A DNA stretch of 64,000 nucleotides from CALMKX01 sp036274895 (GCA_036274895.1 DASUEU010000040.1:1-64000); one strand, 5' to 3'. Counted from the stretch's first letter, positions 1 through 10,106 are shown. The notes: generated from the letters alone by a model not told the origin. A program made the numbers and translations.

Positions 1-3
1 GGC

Positions 4-31
4 GGGGCGCACCACCGCGGTGGTGCGCCCC
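4..31. repeat. Perfect 28-bp palindrome
   Basis: A GC-rich perfect palindrome with 14-bp arms (GGGGCGCACCACCG and its complement, no loop) lies about 100 bases beyond the stop of the leftward metalloprotease gene. As RNA it would form a strong hairpin and could end that transcript, but there is no T tract on either side, so it could equally be a repeat or the end of a mobile element lying left of the window. Confidence 0.6.
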
Positions 32-49
32 CCCCGGACCCACAAACCC

Positions 50-93
50 TGTCACGGATCTACTGAGGTCGAACTGTCACCCATGTCATGAGA
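50..93. repeat. Two degenerate direct repeats, possible IS end
   Basis: The 19-mers starting at 50 and 75 (CTGTCACggATcTacTGAG and CTGTCACccATgTcaTGAG) agree at 14 of 19 positions with a 25-bp period. Spaced TGTCAC repeats of this kind occur at the ends of some insertion sequences, so this may be the edge of an element lying mostly outside the window. No transposase is visible here, so the element is only inferred. Confidence 0.3.
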
Positions 94-128
94 GGTTGTA
101 CACCAGGGTGTCCGCCCTCCGATCTGTC

Positions 129-2066
129 TCAGGGCGTCAGCACCAGGCGGAACAGGTAGTCGATCGGCTGCTGCGCGAAGGTCACGCCGTCGGCCGAGCG
201 ATAGGAGTTGCCGAGGATCGGGTCTTCTTCGGAGAACCCGACCACCGGAGGCCTGCCGTCTCCCCCCGGGAATGGCGTCGAAAGGGGGACGCGCAGCACC
301 AGGAAGAGGTCCTTGGTCGGGGAGCTGTAGGCGCCGAGCTCGACCTCGATTCCGAGCAGTCGGGGAAACTCCAGGTAATACGGCGCATAGTCGAGGTTCT
401 GGCCGGCGAAATGCCAGGTCCGCCGCAGGGGGTGCGCGAGGTCGATGGTGGCGGTCTTGCTCATGCCGGAATCGAAGACTTCACCCCAGGCGAGCAACGC
501 CTCGGCGTAGACGGGCACGAGGGACTCGTCGAAGGAGAAGGTCAGATACTCCGCCGCCGAGATCACCAGGTCGCCTGCCAGGGCGGCGGCGCGTAGCTCG
601 GCGTTGGGGATGCGCAGGGCGTGGTAGGTGCCCGGAGTGGCGCTACCCCCGGCGACGTCGACGAGGCTGCGCAGGGTCCCCAGGTACTTCACCTCGTTGG
701 TCACCAGGTCGCGGGTCGGGACCGAGTGGCCCGGCAGGGCGACCACCGGGACGGCGAGCCCTGGATACTCCTCGATCGAGCTCTCGAGCAGGCCGCCATG
801 GAGCTCCTCGGGGAAGTCGAGCTGCCCGAGCCGCCCGCCGACGTCCACGGTTTGGTTGATTCGTGACGCCGCGACCGGCAGGCCGTCCGGGGCCTCCAGG
901 CGCAGCCGGTAGAGCCCCGGACGGACCGGGATCTGCCAGGTCCCGTCGAGGATGCTCCACGCGGCGCTGATCGGGTCGTCATCGCCGGTGTCGAGGTCGA
1001 CCGCCACGCGTGCTCGGCCGGAGAAGCCCGCCCCGACCACCTGGCCGGTGCTACTCGAGAGGGCCGCCACGCTGCCGCCGGCGACCGGTTGGGCCTCCTC
1101 GCCCTGCTGGACGGACCCCGTGAGCAGACCGTAGCGGCTCGAGAACCGCTGATCCCCCAACTGCAACGCCGCCGGGCCCGAGCTCGCCGTGCCCTCGGGG
1201 TAAGCGAGGGAGGCCCAGGCGACGTCGTCCTCGGCGAGGTTGCGCGCGGCCAGCTCGCTCGCCGGGTCCCTCAGGTCGATGAAGGGGAACATCACGGCCC
1301 CCGTACCGTCGGTGGTGGAGAGCTGATTCTCGAGCACGTGGCAGAGGCCCAGGGTGTGGCCGACCTCGTGGGTGAGCACGGCGAGCAGGTCGACCGACTC
1401 CGGGTGGTCGTCGATGGCGAAGGTTCCCACGGTGAAACGGATCTGGTCACTGTTGAGCACCATGTCGGTGTCGAGCAGGGTGCCGGCGGGGTAGAAGCCC
1501 GGCGGCAGCTCGAAGTCGCCGTCGCCGTCCGCGTCACCGCAGGCGGTGACCAGGGCCGAGACGTCGGCGTCGCTGTCACCGTCGAGATCCTGCCCCGCGG
1601 TGAGGTAGCGGTCTTCCATCAGCGCCACGGGGAAGACCTGGGCGATCAGGCTGGGGTCCTCCAGCGTGCCGAAGGAGATCTCGTTGACGAAGTCGAAGCG
1701 GGGAGATCCCGGGTTGTCGACCGTGCCCACCAGCTGCGGGTCGAAGAACGAAGTCGGGATCGAGCGCCAGCTGGCAAAGGCCTGCTCGACGGCGGTGGTG
1801 ACCTGGTCCAGAGTCAACACCGGAGCTCCCAGCGGATTGGGGATGGGATCGATGCCTCGATCGAGGCGGAAGGGCACGGGCTGGCAGCGTGGATCCCAGC
1901 GCATGGGCACCAGTTCCCCGATCACTCGGCCCGGCAACGGAGCCGGGTGATGGCCGGTGAGGTCGGGGATATCGAGAAAGCCACCGGCGCGTGCCGCCGG
2001 TGGGGCCAGGACGGTGAGAGCCAGGGCGATGGCGATGAGAGTGAGGGTGCGGTCGTTCAGGTTCAT
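129..2066 (-). CDS. Secreted matrixin-like zinc metalloprotease
   Basis: Exported zinc endopeptidase of the metzincin (matrixin, M10) type, expected to cleave extracellular proteins. Residues 1-27 form a signal peptide ending APPAARA. The zinc site is complete: HEVGHTLGLCH at residues 233-243 (three His, Glu234 as base), followed by a Met-turn at Met259 (AVMFPF). An Asp/Gly-rich stretch at 160-186 (DLDGDSDAD..) looks like a calcium-binding insert. The remaining ~370 residues are beta-rich and not assigned. At 645 residues it is much longer than a bare catalytic domain. The start is set by GGAGGGAGGA two bases before the ATG. The small exported protein ends 12 bases upstream, so the two are probably co-transcribed. 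The protease class is clear; the substrate is not known. Confidence 0.85.
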   Translation of the reverse strand: MNLNDRTLTLIAIALALTVLAPPAARAGGFLDIPDLTGHHPAPLPGRVIGELVPMRWDPRCQPVPFRLDRGIDPIPNPLGAPVLTLDQVTTAVEQAFASWRSIPTSFFDPQLVGTVDNPGSPRFDFVNEISFGTLEDPSLIAQVFPVALMEDRYLTAGQDLDGDSDADVSALVTACGDADGDGDFELPPGFYPAGTLLDTDMVLNSDQIRFTVGTFAIDDHPESVDLLAVLTHEVGHTLGLCHVLENQLSTTDGTGAVMFPFIDLRDPASELAARNLAEDDVAWASLAYPEGTASSGPAALQLGDQRFSSRYGLLTGSVQQGEEAQPVAGGSVAALSSSTGQVVGAGFSGRARVAVDLDTGDDDPISAAWSILDGTWQIPVRPGLYRLRLEAPDGLPVAASRINQTVDVGGRLGQLDFPEELHGGLLESSIEEYPGLAVPVVALPGHSVPTRDLVTNEVKYLGTLRSLVDVAGGSATPGTYHALRIPNAELRAAALAGDLVISAAEYLTFSFDESLVPVYAEALLAWGEVFDSGMSKTATIDLAHPLRRTWHFAGQNLDYAPYYLEFPRLLGIEVELGAYSSPTKDLFLVLRVPLSTPFPGGDGRPPVVGFSEEDPILGNSYRSADGVTFAQQPIDYLFRLVLTP

Positions 2067-2078
2067 GTTCCTCCCTCC

Positions 2079-2612
2079 TCAACCCTGGCCGTTGGTCTGG
2101 GAAGCCGCGATCCACCACCGTACGGACTCCAGCAGCTCTTGCGGCGAGGTCGGCACTCCCGGAGGCGGAGATCCCCCGGACTGGATCTGAGCAGGGGCCA
2201 GGTGGAAGCTCCCCTCGGCCGAGCCGAGCACGGCCCAGCGGCCAGGGACGGCCGAGCTGGGCACCAGGAAGAGCAAATAGACCTCGCCCGCGCGCAGAAC
2301 GGGGGTGCCGATGCCCACCTCGGCCAGGGGCGGCTCGAGGCTGGCATCCCGGCCACCGGGCAGGACGACGCTGAGGGTCTGCGCGGCCGGACCCTTGAGC
2401 TGGGTCTCGACCGCGACCTCGACGGAGGTGAGCAGGCGCCCGTCATGCCATTCGCTTTGACGCTGGGTGCAGGTGGCGACGACGATCACCTCTGCCTCGG
2501 TTGCGAGTTCCTCGGCCGAGGGTCTCCGCTGCGTCGAGGCGGTGAGGGGTGGGGCGATGACCAGGGCCAGGGCGGCCCCGGTCAAAAGCCAGGGGGCGTA
2601 ACTCTTTCTCAT
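2079..2612 (-). CDS. Small exported protein of unknown function
   Basis: A 177-residue protein starting at MRKSYAPW, chosen because GGGAGG lies four bases before this ATG; an ATG six codons earlier has no such site. A hydrophobic signal segment covers residues 5-25. The rest resembles a small beta-sandwich domain with the pattern 'AEVIVVATCTQRQSEW...TSVEVAVETQLKG...GEVYLLFLVPS', which suggests an exported lipocalin/beta-domain type protein, but I cannot name a family. A lone Cys (in VVATC) leaves no disulfide pair. It is the first gene of a two-gene unit with the metalloprotease (12-base gap), so it could be an inhibitor, chaperone or accessory factor of it. That role is only an inference from position. 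Confidence 0.65.
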   Translation of the reverse strand: MRKSYAPWLLTGAALALVIAPPLTASTQRRPSAEELATEAEVIVVATCTQRQSEWHDGRLLTSVEVAVETQLKGPAAQTLSVVLPGGRDASLEPPLAEVGIGTPVLRAGEVYLLFLVPSSAVPGRWAVLGSAEGSFHLAPAQIQSGGSPPPGVPTSPQELLESVRWWIAASQTNGQG

Positions 2613-2820
2613 AAAACCTCCCAAACACATAAAATAAAAGTGAACTACGTCCCTCCTGGCCTTGCCGGAGGGCTGCTTCTCGGCGAGGCTTCGCCCCTCG
2701 GGCTATGAGTCCGCCGGCGAGGAACTTCGATGTCGCGTGGCCTCAACTACCAAGGTGAGCGGCGAGGGCTAAAGGTCGACGCCCTTTCGGCCGCGACCGG
2801 TCCGGCCGGTCCCAGAGCAA

Positions 2821-2850
2821 TTGACATCTGGGCGGATAGTGGAAGACAAT
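2821..2850 (+). promoter_or_regulatory. Sigma-70-type promoter of sahR-ahcY
   Basis: A consensus -35 (TTGACA, 2821-2826) is followed after 18 bases by GACAAT (2845-2850, 4 of 6 matches). It predicts a transcript start near 2857, about 24 bases before the ATG at 2881. This is one of the best promoter matches in the window. Confidence 0.65.
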
Positions 2851-2851
2851 C

Positions 2852-2869
2852 CATCCGGATTAACGGATG
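2852..2869. promoter_or_regulatory. Inverted-repeat operator over the transcript start
   Basis: CATCCG and CGGATG form a perfect 6-bp inverted repeat around GATTAA, starting two bases after the -10 box. A dimeric winged-helix repressor bound here would block initiation. The gene directly downstream encodes an ArsR-type winged-helix protein, so autoregulation is the simplest reading. The structure is seen; the binding is inferred. Confidence 0.55.
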
Positions 2870-2880
2870 ATGTTTCCCCG

Positions 2881-3875
2881 ATGAGCACGGACGAACGCCC
2901 TGCCATCCTGGCCCGTGTCGCCGCCCTGGCGGACGTGACCCGCGCGCGCCTGCTGCTCCTGCTCGAAGGCCGCGAGCTCTCGGTCTCCGAGCTGTGCGCC
3001 GTGCTCCAGCTGCCCCAGTCCACGGTCAGCCGTCACCTCAAGTGGCTGATCGACGACGGCTGGCTTTCCTCCCGCCGGGACGGCACCAGCCGTCACTACG
3101 GGCTCGAGCTCCCGGACCTCGCCCCTTCCGCCGCGGCCCTCTGGCTGGCCGTGCGAGGGGAGATCAGCGAGCTGCCCGTGGTGGCCGAGGACGCCAGCCG
3201 CCTGGCCAGCGTGCTCGCCGGCCGGCGCACCCGCTCCCAGGCCTTCTTCTCGACCGCCGCAGCGGCCTGGGACGAGCTGCGCCAGGAGCTCTACGGCGAG
3301 GTGTCCGAGCTGCCGGCCCTGCTCGCCCTGCTCGACGACCGTTGGGTGGTGGGCGACCTCGGCTGCGGCACCGGCCGGGCGAGCGCCCTGCTGGCGCCCT
3401 TCGTGCGCCGGGTGGTGGCCGTCGACAGCTCGCCGGAGATGCTCGACGCCGCCCGCCGGCGCCTCGCCGGAGTGGCCAACGTCGAGCTGCGGCGGGGCGA
3501 GATCGAGCAGCTGCCGCTGGCCGACGGCGAGCTCGACGCCGTCTGCCTGGTGCTGGTACTGCACCACCTGGCCGATCCCCCCCGGGCCCTCGCCGAGGCC
3601 GCCCGCTGCTTGAAGCCCGGCGGCAAGCTGGTGGTGGTGGACCTCGCCCCCCACGACCGCCGGGAATGGAAGCTCAAGATGGGCCACCAGTGGTTGGGCT
3701 TCTCGGCCGACCAGATCGGTCGCTGGGCCGCGAGCGCCGGCTTCGAGGCCCTGCGGCTCCAGCCGCTGCCCACCGACCCCGACTCCCGGTCCCCGTCCCT
3801 CTTCGTCGCCACCGCTCGTACCACCGAGCCCGTACCCGTTGTCGTTCCCGTTCGACTCAACCGAAGGAGCACCCG

Positions 3876-3879
<4 letters not shown>
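2881..3879 (+). CDS. sahR: SahR-like ArsR-family regulator with methyltransferase-fold domain
   Basis: A 332-residue fusion of an N-terminal ArsR winged helix (residues 10-75, recognition helix near QSTVSRHLKWL) and a class I SAM-dependent methyltransferase fold (motif I DLGCGTGRAS at 159-168, acidic motif VDSSPEML at 181-188). Proteins of this build next to methionine-cycle genes include SahR, a repressor that senses S-adenosylhomocysteine. In such proteins the methyltransferase fold serves as a ligand sensor. The neighbour fits: ahcY, which removes S-adenosylhomocysteine, begins inside this gene's stop codon (ATGA overlap). The start is the ATG directly after the promoter/operator; it has no clear ribosome site. 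An alternative is an active methyltransferase with a fused HTH domain (ArsR/UbiE-type). SahR identity is inferred from architecture plus context. Confidence 0.75.
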
Positions 3880-5375
<1,496 letters not shown>

Positions 5376-5380
5376 GAGGG

Positions 5381-5494
5381 GGAGGGCAGGCACGGGGGCC
5401 TGCCCCTACGGCGAGGCGGTGCCGCCGGCGTAGGGGCAACCCCCCGTGGTTGCCTCTCTTCGCCCCGGGCGGACACCTCGGTCCGCCCCTACGG
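5381..5494. repeat. Cluster of three palindromic GCCCCTACGG-core repeats
   Basis: Three units sit between convergent ahcY and the subtilase gene: 5384-5410 (plus), 5429-5454 (inverted) and 5467-5494 (plus). Each is a hairpin with a variable stem (GGCAGGC/GCCTGCC, GGCAAC/GTTGCC, GGCGGAC/GTCCGCC) followed by the constant CCCCTACG(G). The last unit supplies the TAG stop codon of the leftward subtilase (5489-5491). A matching cluster lies at 22191-22252, and bases 5381-5409 recur there exactly as the reverse complement. They probably act as REP-like elements and two-way terminators. Confidence 0.8.
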
Positions 5495-7030
5495 AAAGAC
5501 CAGCGTCCACACCGAGGTATCCCCCGTCTCGAAGCCATCGCTGAACAGGGCGGTCAGGTCGCAGACGGGCGGCAGGGGCCAGGGCAGCTGCACCCGGCCC
5601 CAGCCGAAGGTGTTGTTGGGGATCTGCGAGCCCGGCACACCGCCGCAGGTCTGGGCCGAGGTGAAGGGCGCCGCGGTCTGGCGGATGCACTCCTCGAGGG
5701 CGTCGACATTGCCGGCCAGGCCCGGTGAGGCCGACATCAGCACCGCCGAGACCCCGGCCACGTGCGGCCCGGCCATGCTGGTGCCCGAAAAGGTGCTGTA
5801 GGCGCCGTTGCGGATGCTCGAGCGCACGCTCGAGCCAGGAGCCGAGACGTCCGGCTTCAGGCGGTTGGAGCCGTCCACGGTCACCGGCCCGCGGCTGGAG
5901 AAGCTCGAAATGGTGTTGCTGATGGTGGTCGAACCGACGGTGAAGGAGGCGTCGTAGATCGCCGCCGGAGTGTCCACGGAGGAGCAGCCCGAGCCCGAGT
6001 TGCCGGCCGAGACCACCGGCAGGATGCCGGCGGCGCGGACGTTCTCCACCACCATCTGGAGCACGTTCGGGCCCGTGCAGCCCTCGGAGGGGGGGCAGCC
6101 CCAGGAGTTGTTGATCACGTGGGGGGCCTTGGTCGGGTCCGGGTTCATGCCCATGAGGTCGGTGGGGGCGATGAAGAACTGGAAGCACTCGGCGTAGGTG
6201 GTCGGCGTGCCGTTGCCCTGGTCCATGTTGCGGCAGCCGATCCACTTGGCACCCGGTGCCACGCCGATCTGGTTGCTGCCGCCGTCGTCGCCGACCATGG
6301 TGCCCATGGTGTGGGTGCCGTGGTTGTTGTCGTCGCAGGGCTCGATGGAGTTGGCTCCGCAGGAGCCGCCGCCCGAGTGGATGGCGTCCCACCAGTTGAA
6401 GTTGTGGTCGGCCGAGGCGCCGTTCCAGCCCCGGTACTTGCCGATCAGGGCCGGGTGGTCCCAGTCGTAGCCGGTGTCCTCTCCGGCCACCACGATGCCC
6501 AGGCCGGTGAAGCCCTGGGCCCAGAGGGTGGGCGCCGCCACCATGTTGACGCCCCACTCGGGAGCGGTCGGCGCGGCCGGCAGCTCCGGCTCGGGGGCGG
6601 GCAGGTCCATGCGGACGACGGGGTTGGCGTGGAGGCGGGCGACGTCCTCGCGGCGGGCCAGGGCCTCGATCGTGGCCCGGTCGGCGCGCATCCAGATCAT
6701 GTTGGCCACCCAGTAAGGCCGGTGCTCCACGCCGCGGTTGCGCAGCTCGGCGAGCAGGGGCCCCTGGCTCTTCGCCGCGGTCTCGCGCAGGCGCTCGAAG
6801 ACGTAGCGGCCCTTGGCCTCCTTGCTCGGCAGGTGGGCGGCTCCGGCGAGGTCCGCCTGCTCGGCGAGCACCACCAGCAGCTCGGCGCTGCCGGCCTCTG
6901 TGATGCGGTCGAGGATCCAGGGGTCGACCTTGTCCTGCCAGGGCGCGTCCCGTCCGCCCAGGGCCGGCAGGCCGAGGACGAGAGCGGAGCACACGGCGAC
7001 TGGGGCCAGCACGGAAAGGGATCGAGACAT
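5489..7030 (-). CDS. Secreted S8 (subtilisin-like) protease
   Basis: Exported serine protease of 513 residues. A signal peptide covers 1-25 or so; residues 30-140 look like an inhibitory propeptide. The catalytic triad is visible as Asp185 (AGEDTGYD), His237 (NNHGTHTMG) and Ser418 (FSGTSMAGPH), with oxyanion Asn344 (SAGNSG). Several Cys pairs suggest disulfides. The protein ends in 'LFSDGFETGDTSVW', a short tail found on other exported proteins and possibly a sorting or attachment signal. The start MSRSLSV is chosen over a 57-codon longer frame because TAGGAGGAG precedes it and it begins the signal peptide. The stop codon lies inside a palindromic repeat unit, so the extreme C-terminus may have been set by repeat insertion. 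Confidence 0.92.
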   Translation of the reverse strand: MSRSLSVLAPVAVCSALVLGLPALGGRDAPWQDKVDPWILDRITEAGSAELLVVLAEQADLAGAAHLPSKEAKGRYVFERLRETAAKSQGPLLAELRNRGVEHRPYWVANMIWMRADRATIEALARREDVARLHANPVVRMDLPAPEPELPAAPTAPEWGVNMVAAPTLWAQGFTGLGIVVAGEDTGYDWDHPALIGKYRGWNGASADHNFNWWDAIHSGGGSCGANSIEPCDDNNHGTHTMGTMVGDDGGSNQIGVAPGAKWIGCRNMDQGNGTPTTYAECFQFFIAPTDLMGMNPDPTKAPHVINNSWGCPPSEGCTGPNVLQMVVENVRAAGILPVVSAGNSGSGCSSVDTPAAIYDASFTVGSTTISNTISSFSSRGPVTVDGSNRLKPDVSAPGSSVRSSIRNGAYSTFSGTSMAGPHVAGVSAVLMSASPGLAGNVDALEECIRQTAAPFTSAQTCGGVPGSQIPNNTFGWGRVQLPWPLPPVCDLTALFSDGFETGDTSVWTLVFP

Positions 7031-7137
7031 CGCGTCTCCTCCTACCAGGTAGATCAGAACAGGTAGAGCAGAAAAAGAAGGCCCATTGTAGCTCCAGGGC
7101 TGGTGGGATTTGGCTGCTGGCGCCCGCTCAGCCGCGC

Positions 7138-7143
7138 CATAAT
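7138..7143 (+). promoter_or_regulatory. -10 box of a probably leaderless gene
   Basis: CATAAT (5 of 6 matches to TATAAT) ends eight bases before the GTG at 7152, with no ribosome-binding site between. The predicted transcript start falls on or next to the start codon. No convincing -35 box is seen at 17-18 bases. Confidence 0.5.
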
Positions 7144-7151
7144 CCCCGCCC

Positions 7152-8294
7152 GTGACACCCCCCATCGCCATCGTCGGCGCCGGCCTCGGCGGCTGTGCCA
7201 CCGCCGTGCTGCTGGCGCGACAAGGGCGGCGGGTGGTGCTGTTCGAGCGGGCGCCGGAGCCCGGGCCGGTGGGGGCGGGGTTGTTGGTCCATCCCTCGGG
7301 GGTGAGGGCCCTCGAACAGCTCGGGCTCGCCGAGCGGGTGCTCGCCTCGGCCGAGCCGATCTGCGAGCTGGTGGCTCGCCACCTGGACGGCCGCCGGTTG
7401 TCGCGTATTGCCTACGCCGCGGCCGGGCCGGGGGCGTCCGGTTTCGGGGTGGCGCGGGGTGCTCTGTTCACGCCCTTGCTCGAGGCGGCGCTCGGGGCCG
7501 GCGTGGAGCTGCGCCCCGGGGTGGAGATCGCTGGCCGGGAGGTCGAGACCGGCCGAGTCGTCCTGCTGGAGCGCAGCGGCACGCGCCACGGGCCGTTCGA
7601 TCTCGCGGTGGCCGCCGATGGCTCGCGCTCCAGCCTGCGCCGCACGCTCGTCGGACGCCCACGGGTGCGGGAGGCGCGACACGCCGCGCTGTGGGCTTCG
7701 GGCCCCTGCTCCGAGGTGCGAGGCCGGCTCCATCAGGTGGTGGACGGCACCCGGCGGCTGCTCGGCTTCGTGCCCACGGGAGGGGGCCGGGGGAGCCTGT
7801 TCTGGGGCATCCCGCGGGACGGCTGGGACGCCCTGCGGGCGCGCGGCTGGGCCGCCCTGGCGGCCGAGATCCGGGCGTTCGCCCCCTTCGCCGGGGAGCT
7901 CCTCGACTCTCTCGGGGGCTTCGACGACCTCGTGCTCGCCACCTACCGCGCGGTCTCGCTGCCGCGCTGGAGCGACCAGACCCTGGTGGTGTTGGGCGAT
8001 GCCGCCCACGCCATGAGCCCCCACCTCGGCCAGGGGGCGAACTTGGCCCTGGGCGATGCCGTGGCGCTCGCCGAGGCCCTGGCCGAGGGGGGGCCGCCGG
8101 CCGAGGCCTTTCGTTCCTACGAGCGCTGGCGCCGGCCGGTGGCGCGGCTCTACGGCTGGTTCTCGGCCGTCCTCTCGCCCCTGTTCCAGTCCGGCATCCC
8201 CGGCCTCGCCCTGGTTCGCAACCTCGGTTTGCCGCCCCTGGTCGCCTTCCCGCCGACCCAGCGCCTGATGGCGCGGGTGCTGGCCGGGCTGTGA
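7152..8294 (+). CDS. FAD-dependent monooxygenase (PHBH/UbiH-like)
   Basis: Flavoprotein hydroxylase of the group A aromatic monooxygenase family, using NAD(P)H and oxygen on a ring or polyene substrate. The 380-residue chain shows the Rossmann motif GAGLGG (residues 8-13), an acidic end to strand two (LFERAPEPG), and the second FAD motif 'LGDAAHAMSPHLGQGANLALGDA' split around residues 285-307. There are no membrane helices. The GTG start is supported by the first residues running directly into the FAD motif and by a -10 box eight bases upstream (leaderless). It converges on ada with only four bases between stops. Candidate roles include ubiquinone-type or secondary-metabolite hydroxylation; nothing nearby identifies the substrate. 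Confidence 0.85.
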   Translation: MTPPIAIVGAGLGGCATAVLLARQGRRVVLFERAPEPGPVGAGLLVHPSGVRALEQLGLAERVLASAEPICELVARHLDGRRLSRIAYAAAGPGASGFGVARGALFTPLLEAALGAGVELRPGVEIAGREVETGRVVLLERSGTRHGPFDLAVAADGSRSSLRRTLVGRPRVREARHAALWASGPCSEVRGRLHQVVDGTRRLLGFVPTGGGRGSLFWGIPRDGWDALRARGWAALAAEIRAFAPFAGELLDSLGGFDDLVLATYRAVSLPRWSDQTLVVLGDAAHAMSPHLGQGANLALGDAVALAEALAEGGPPAEAFRSYERWRRPVARLYGWFSAVLSPLFQSGIPGLALVRNLGLPPLVAFPPTQRLMARVLAGL

Positions 8295-8298
8295 GGGG

Positions 8299-9408
8299 CT
8301 AGCGCACCGCCCTCCGACCCCCGCCCCCCCGCTCCGCCGCGAGCAGCCGCTGCTTGCGCTCGAGGCCCCAGCGGTAGCCGCCGAGGTCGCCGTCGCCCCG
8401 GATCACCCGGTGGCAGGGGACGACCAGGGCCGCGCGGTTGGTGGCGCACGCGCGGGCCACGGCACGGGCGGCCTTGGGGCGGCCGATGGCCTGGGCGACC
8501 TCGGAGTACGAGCGCACCTCACCGCGGGGGATCGACTGGAGGTAGCGCCAGACCATCAGCTGGAAGGCCGAGGCGCGCACGTCGAGGGGCAGCTCCGGCA
8601 GCGGCTCCAGGCCCTCGAGATGACTGCGCAGGGCCGCCATCCAGCCCTCGAAGGCGGCGGGCCTGGGCTCAGGGCTGGGCTCGAGCGTGGCCGCCGGGTA
8701 CTCCGCCCGCAACCGTTCGAGCAGGGCCTGGTCGGACTCGCCGAACTGGACGAAGCAGAGGCCGCGGTCGGTGGCTGCGATCATCATCCGGCCCAGCGGC
8801 GTGTCCGTGGCCGCCCACGAGATGGCGACGCCCTTGCCGCCGGCCCGGTAGGCCCCCGGGGTCATGCCCAGGCGGGTGTCGGTGCGCTCGTAGACCCGGC
8901 TCGCGGAGCCGAAACCGGCGTCGTAGATGGCATCGGTCACCGACTCACCCGCCTTCAGGCCCTGCTTCAGGGCCTCCAGGCGGCAGGCCTCGACGAACTG
9001 CCGCGGCGTCACCCCCACCACCTCGCGGAAGGTGCGCTGGAAGTGCGAAGGGCTCATCCCGGCCCTTTCGGCCAGGGCTTCGAGGGTCAGCGGCTCACCG
9101 CTGCCGGCCTCGGCGCGGATGTGGGCGCAGAGCTCTTCGATGCGCGTGGCCCGGGGGTCCGCGCCCGCCTCCGGGCGGCAGCGCTTGCAAGGCCGCAGGC
9201 CGTCGCGGCGGGCGGCTTCGGGGGAGGGGTAGAAGCGCACGTTCTCCCGCTTCGGGCGGCGGGCCGGGCAGGAGGGCCGGCAGAAGATGCCGGTGGTCAG
9301 CACGCCCAGGAAGAAGTGGCCGTCCTCGCTGCGGTCGCGAGAGAGCACGGCCTGCCAGCAGAGGTCGGCGTCGAAAGGAGACTGGGTCACGATCTGGAGG
9401 TTATACAT
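8299..9408 (-). CDS. ada: Ada: alkylation-response regulator / O6-methylguanine-DNA methyltransferase
   Basis: Suicide DNA repair protein and transcriptional activator of the adaptive response to alkylation. The 369-residue chain has all three modules: N-terminal zinc domain with Cys43, Cys47, Cys74 and Cys77 (Cys43 being the phosphotriester methyl acceptor in this family), an AraC-type HTH (about 88-190, 'GVTPRQFVEACRLEALK'), and a C-terminal MGMT domain with PCHRV (active Cys332) and the following GGYRWGLERK. Length is close to the E. coli protein. The start MYNLQIV is chosen because AAAGGA precedes it; a longer frame would add 54 proline-rich residues. The flavin reductase gene ends 17 bases upstream, so the two probably share a transcript. 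Confidence 0.95.
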   Translation of the reverse strand: MYNLQIVTQSPFDADLCWQAVLSRDRSEDGHFFLGVLTTGIFCRPSCPARRPKRENVRFYPSPEAARRDGLRPCKRCRPEAGADPRATRIEELCAHIRAEAGSGEPLTLEALAERAGMSPSHFQRTFREVVGVTPRQFVEACRLEALKQGLKAGESVTDAIYDAGFGSASRVYERTDTRLGMTPGAYRAGGKGVAISWAATDTPLGRMMIAATDRGLCFVQFGESDQALLERLRAEYPAATLEPSPEPRPAAFEGWMAALRSHLEGLEPLPELPLDVRASAFQLMVWRYLQSIPRGEVRSYSEVAQAIGRPKAARAVARACATNRAALVVPCHRVIRGDGDLGGYRWGLERKQRLLAAERGGGGRRAVR

Positions 9409-9425
9409 CGGGTGTCCTTTCCCGT

Positions 9426-10106
9426 TCAGGAGGGGCGAACGTCGAGAGTGGGTGCCGGCGGGATCGCCGGTGGGCGGTAGAGGGACTCCGGGATCTCGGC
9501 CAGGCGCGAGGAGTGGACCATGGGCCCCAGGCCGAAGAACTGGCAGAAGCTCATGATCAGGGGCCGCCACTTGGTGGGGTCGATGCGCTCCTCGGAGCCG
9601 TCCATCAGCAGGCTCTCCTCGACGTGGACGCGCAGGATCTTGACCTCGATGCCGACCAGCTTGCCCGCTCGCGCCGGGTCACTCGCGGCCAGGCCGTGGC
9701 TGCCCTCGAGCACGGCCTCGAGCTGCACCGGGCACTCGGCGATGCGCGGCGGAGCTACCAGCTCGGAGGCGAGGGGTGTCAGCCCGGCGGCGCCGAACTT
9801 GTCCTTCTCGTGCCGGTAGCCCATGGCCACCTTGTGCGGCGGCACCGGGTCCGAGCCGGTGAGGCGCGCCAGGCGGTCGACCGCCGCCACCTGCGCCACC
9901 GAGGGCAGGTTGAGCACGCATTCGCGCCGCTCGAGGATGTTGGCCGGGGTCTTCGAGCGAGCGCCGAAGCCCAGCATGCAATTCCAGCCCAGCCACCACG
10001 CCGAGGAGATCGGCGCCACGTTGGGCGAGCCGTCTTCGTTCAGGGAGCTGACCAGCACCACCGGGGTGCCGAAGTACAGAATGGCCGGTTCCACCACTCG
10101 ATGCAT
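9426..10106 (-). CDS. Flavin reductase-like (FMN-binding split-barrel) protein
   Basis: A 226-residue cytosolic protein of the flavin reductase-like split-barrel family, which binds FMN and either reduces flavin for a partner oxygenase or acts alone. Visible family features are the N-terminal 'PVVLVSSLNEDGSPNVAPISSAWW' pattern (residues about 13-38) and 'TPANILERRECVLNLP', where the flavin phosphate is usually held. The start MHRVVEP is set by GAGGAGGG seven bases before the ATG. It lies 17 bases upstream of ada on the same strand. It could in principle supply reduced flavin to the neighbouring FAD monooxygenase, but that enzyme type reduces its own flavin, so I do not infer a link. Confidence 0.82.
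   Translation of the reverse strand: MHRVVEPAILYFGTPVVLVSSLNEDGSPNVAPISSAWWLGWNCMLGFGARSKTPANILERRECVLNLPSVAQVAAVDRLARLTGSDPVPPHKVAMGYRHEKDKFGAAGLTPLASELVAPPRIAECPVQLEAVLEGSHGLAASDPARAGKLVGIEVKILRVHVEESLLMDGSEERIDPTKWRPLIMSFCQFFGLGPMVHSSRLAEIPESLYRPPAIPPAPTLDVRPS

Noticed and set aside
1089..2708. A 539-codon plus-strand frame opposite the metalloprotease
   Set aside because: No domain or start signal; the minus-strand frame holds HExxHxxGxxH and a signal peptide.
2613..2820. Possible SAH riboswitch upstream of the ahcY operon
   Set aside because: The region lies before the promoter, and I could not match the conserved SAH-riboswitch core; control is better explained by the operator and SahR-type protein.
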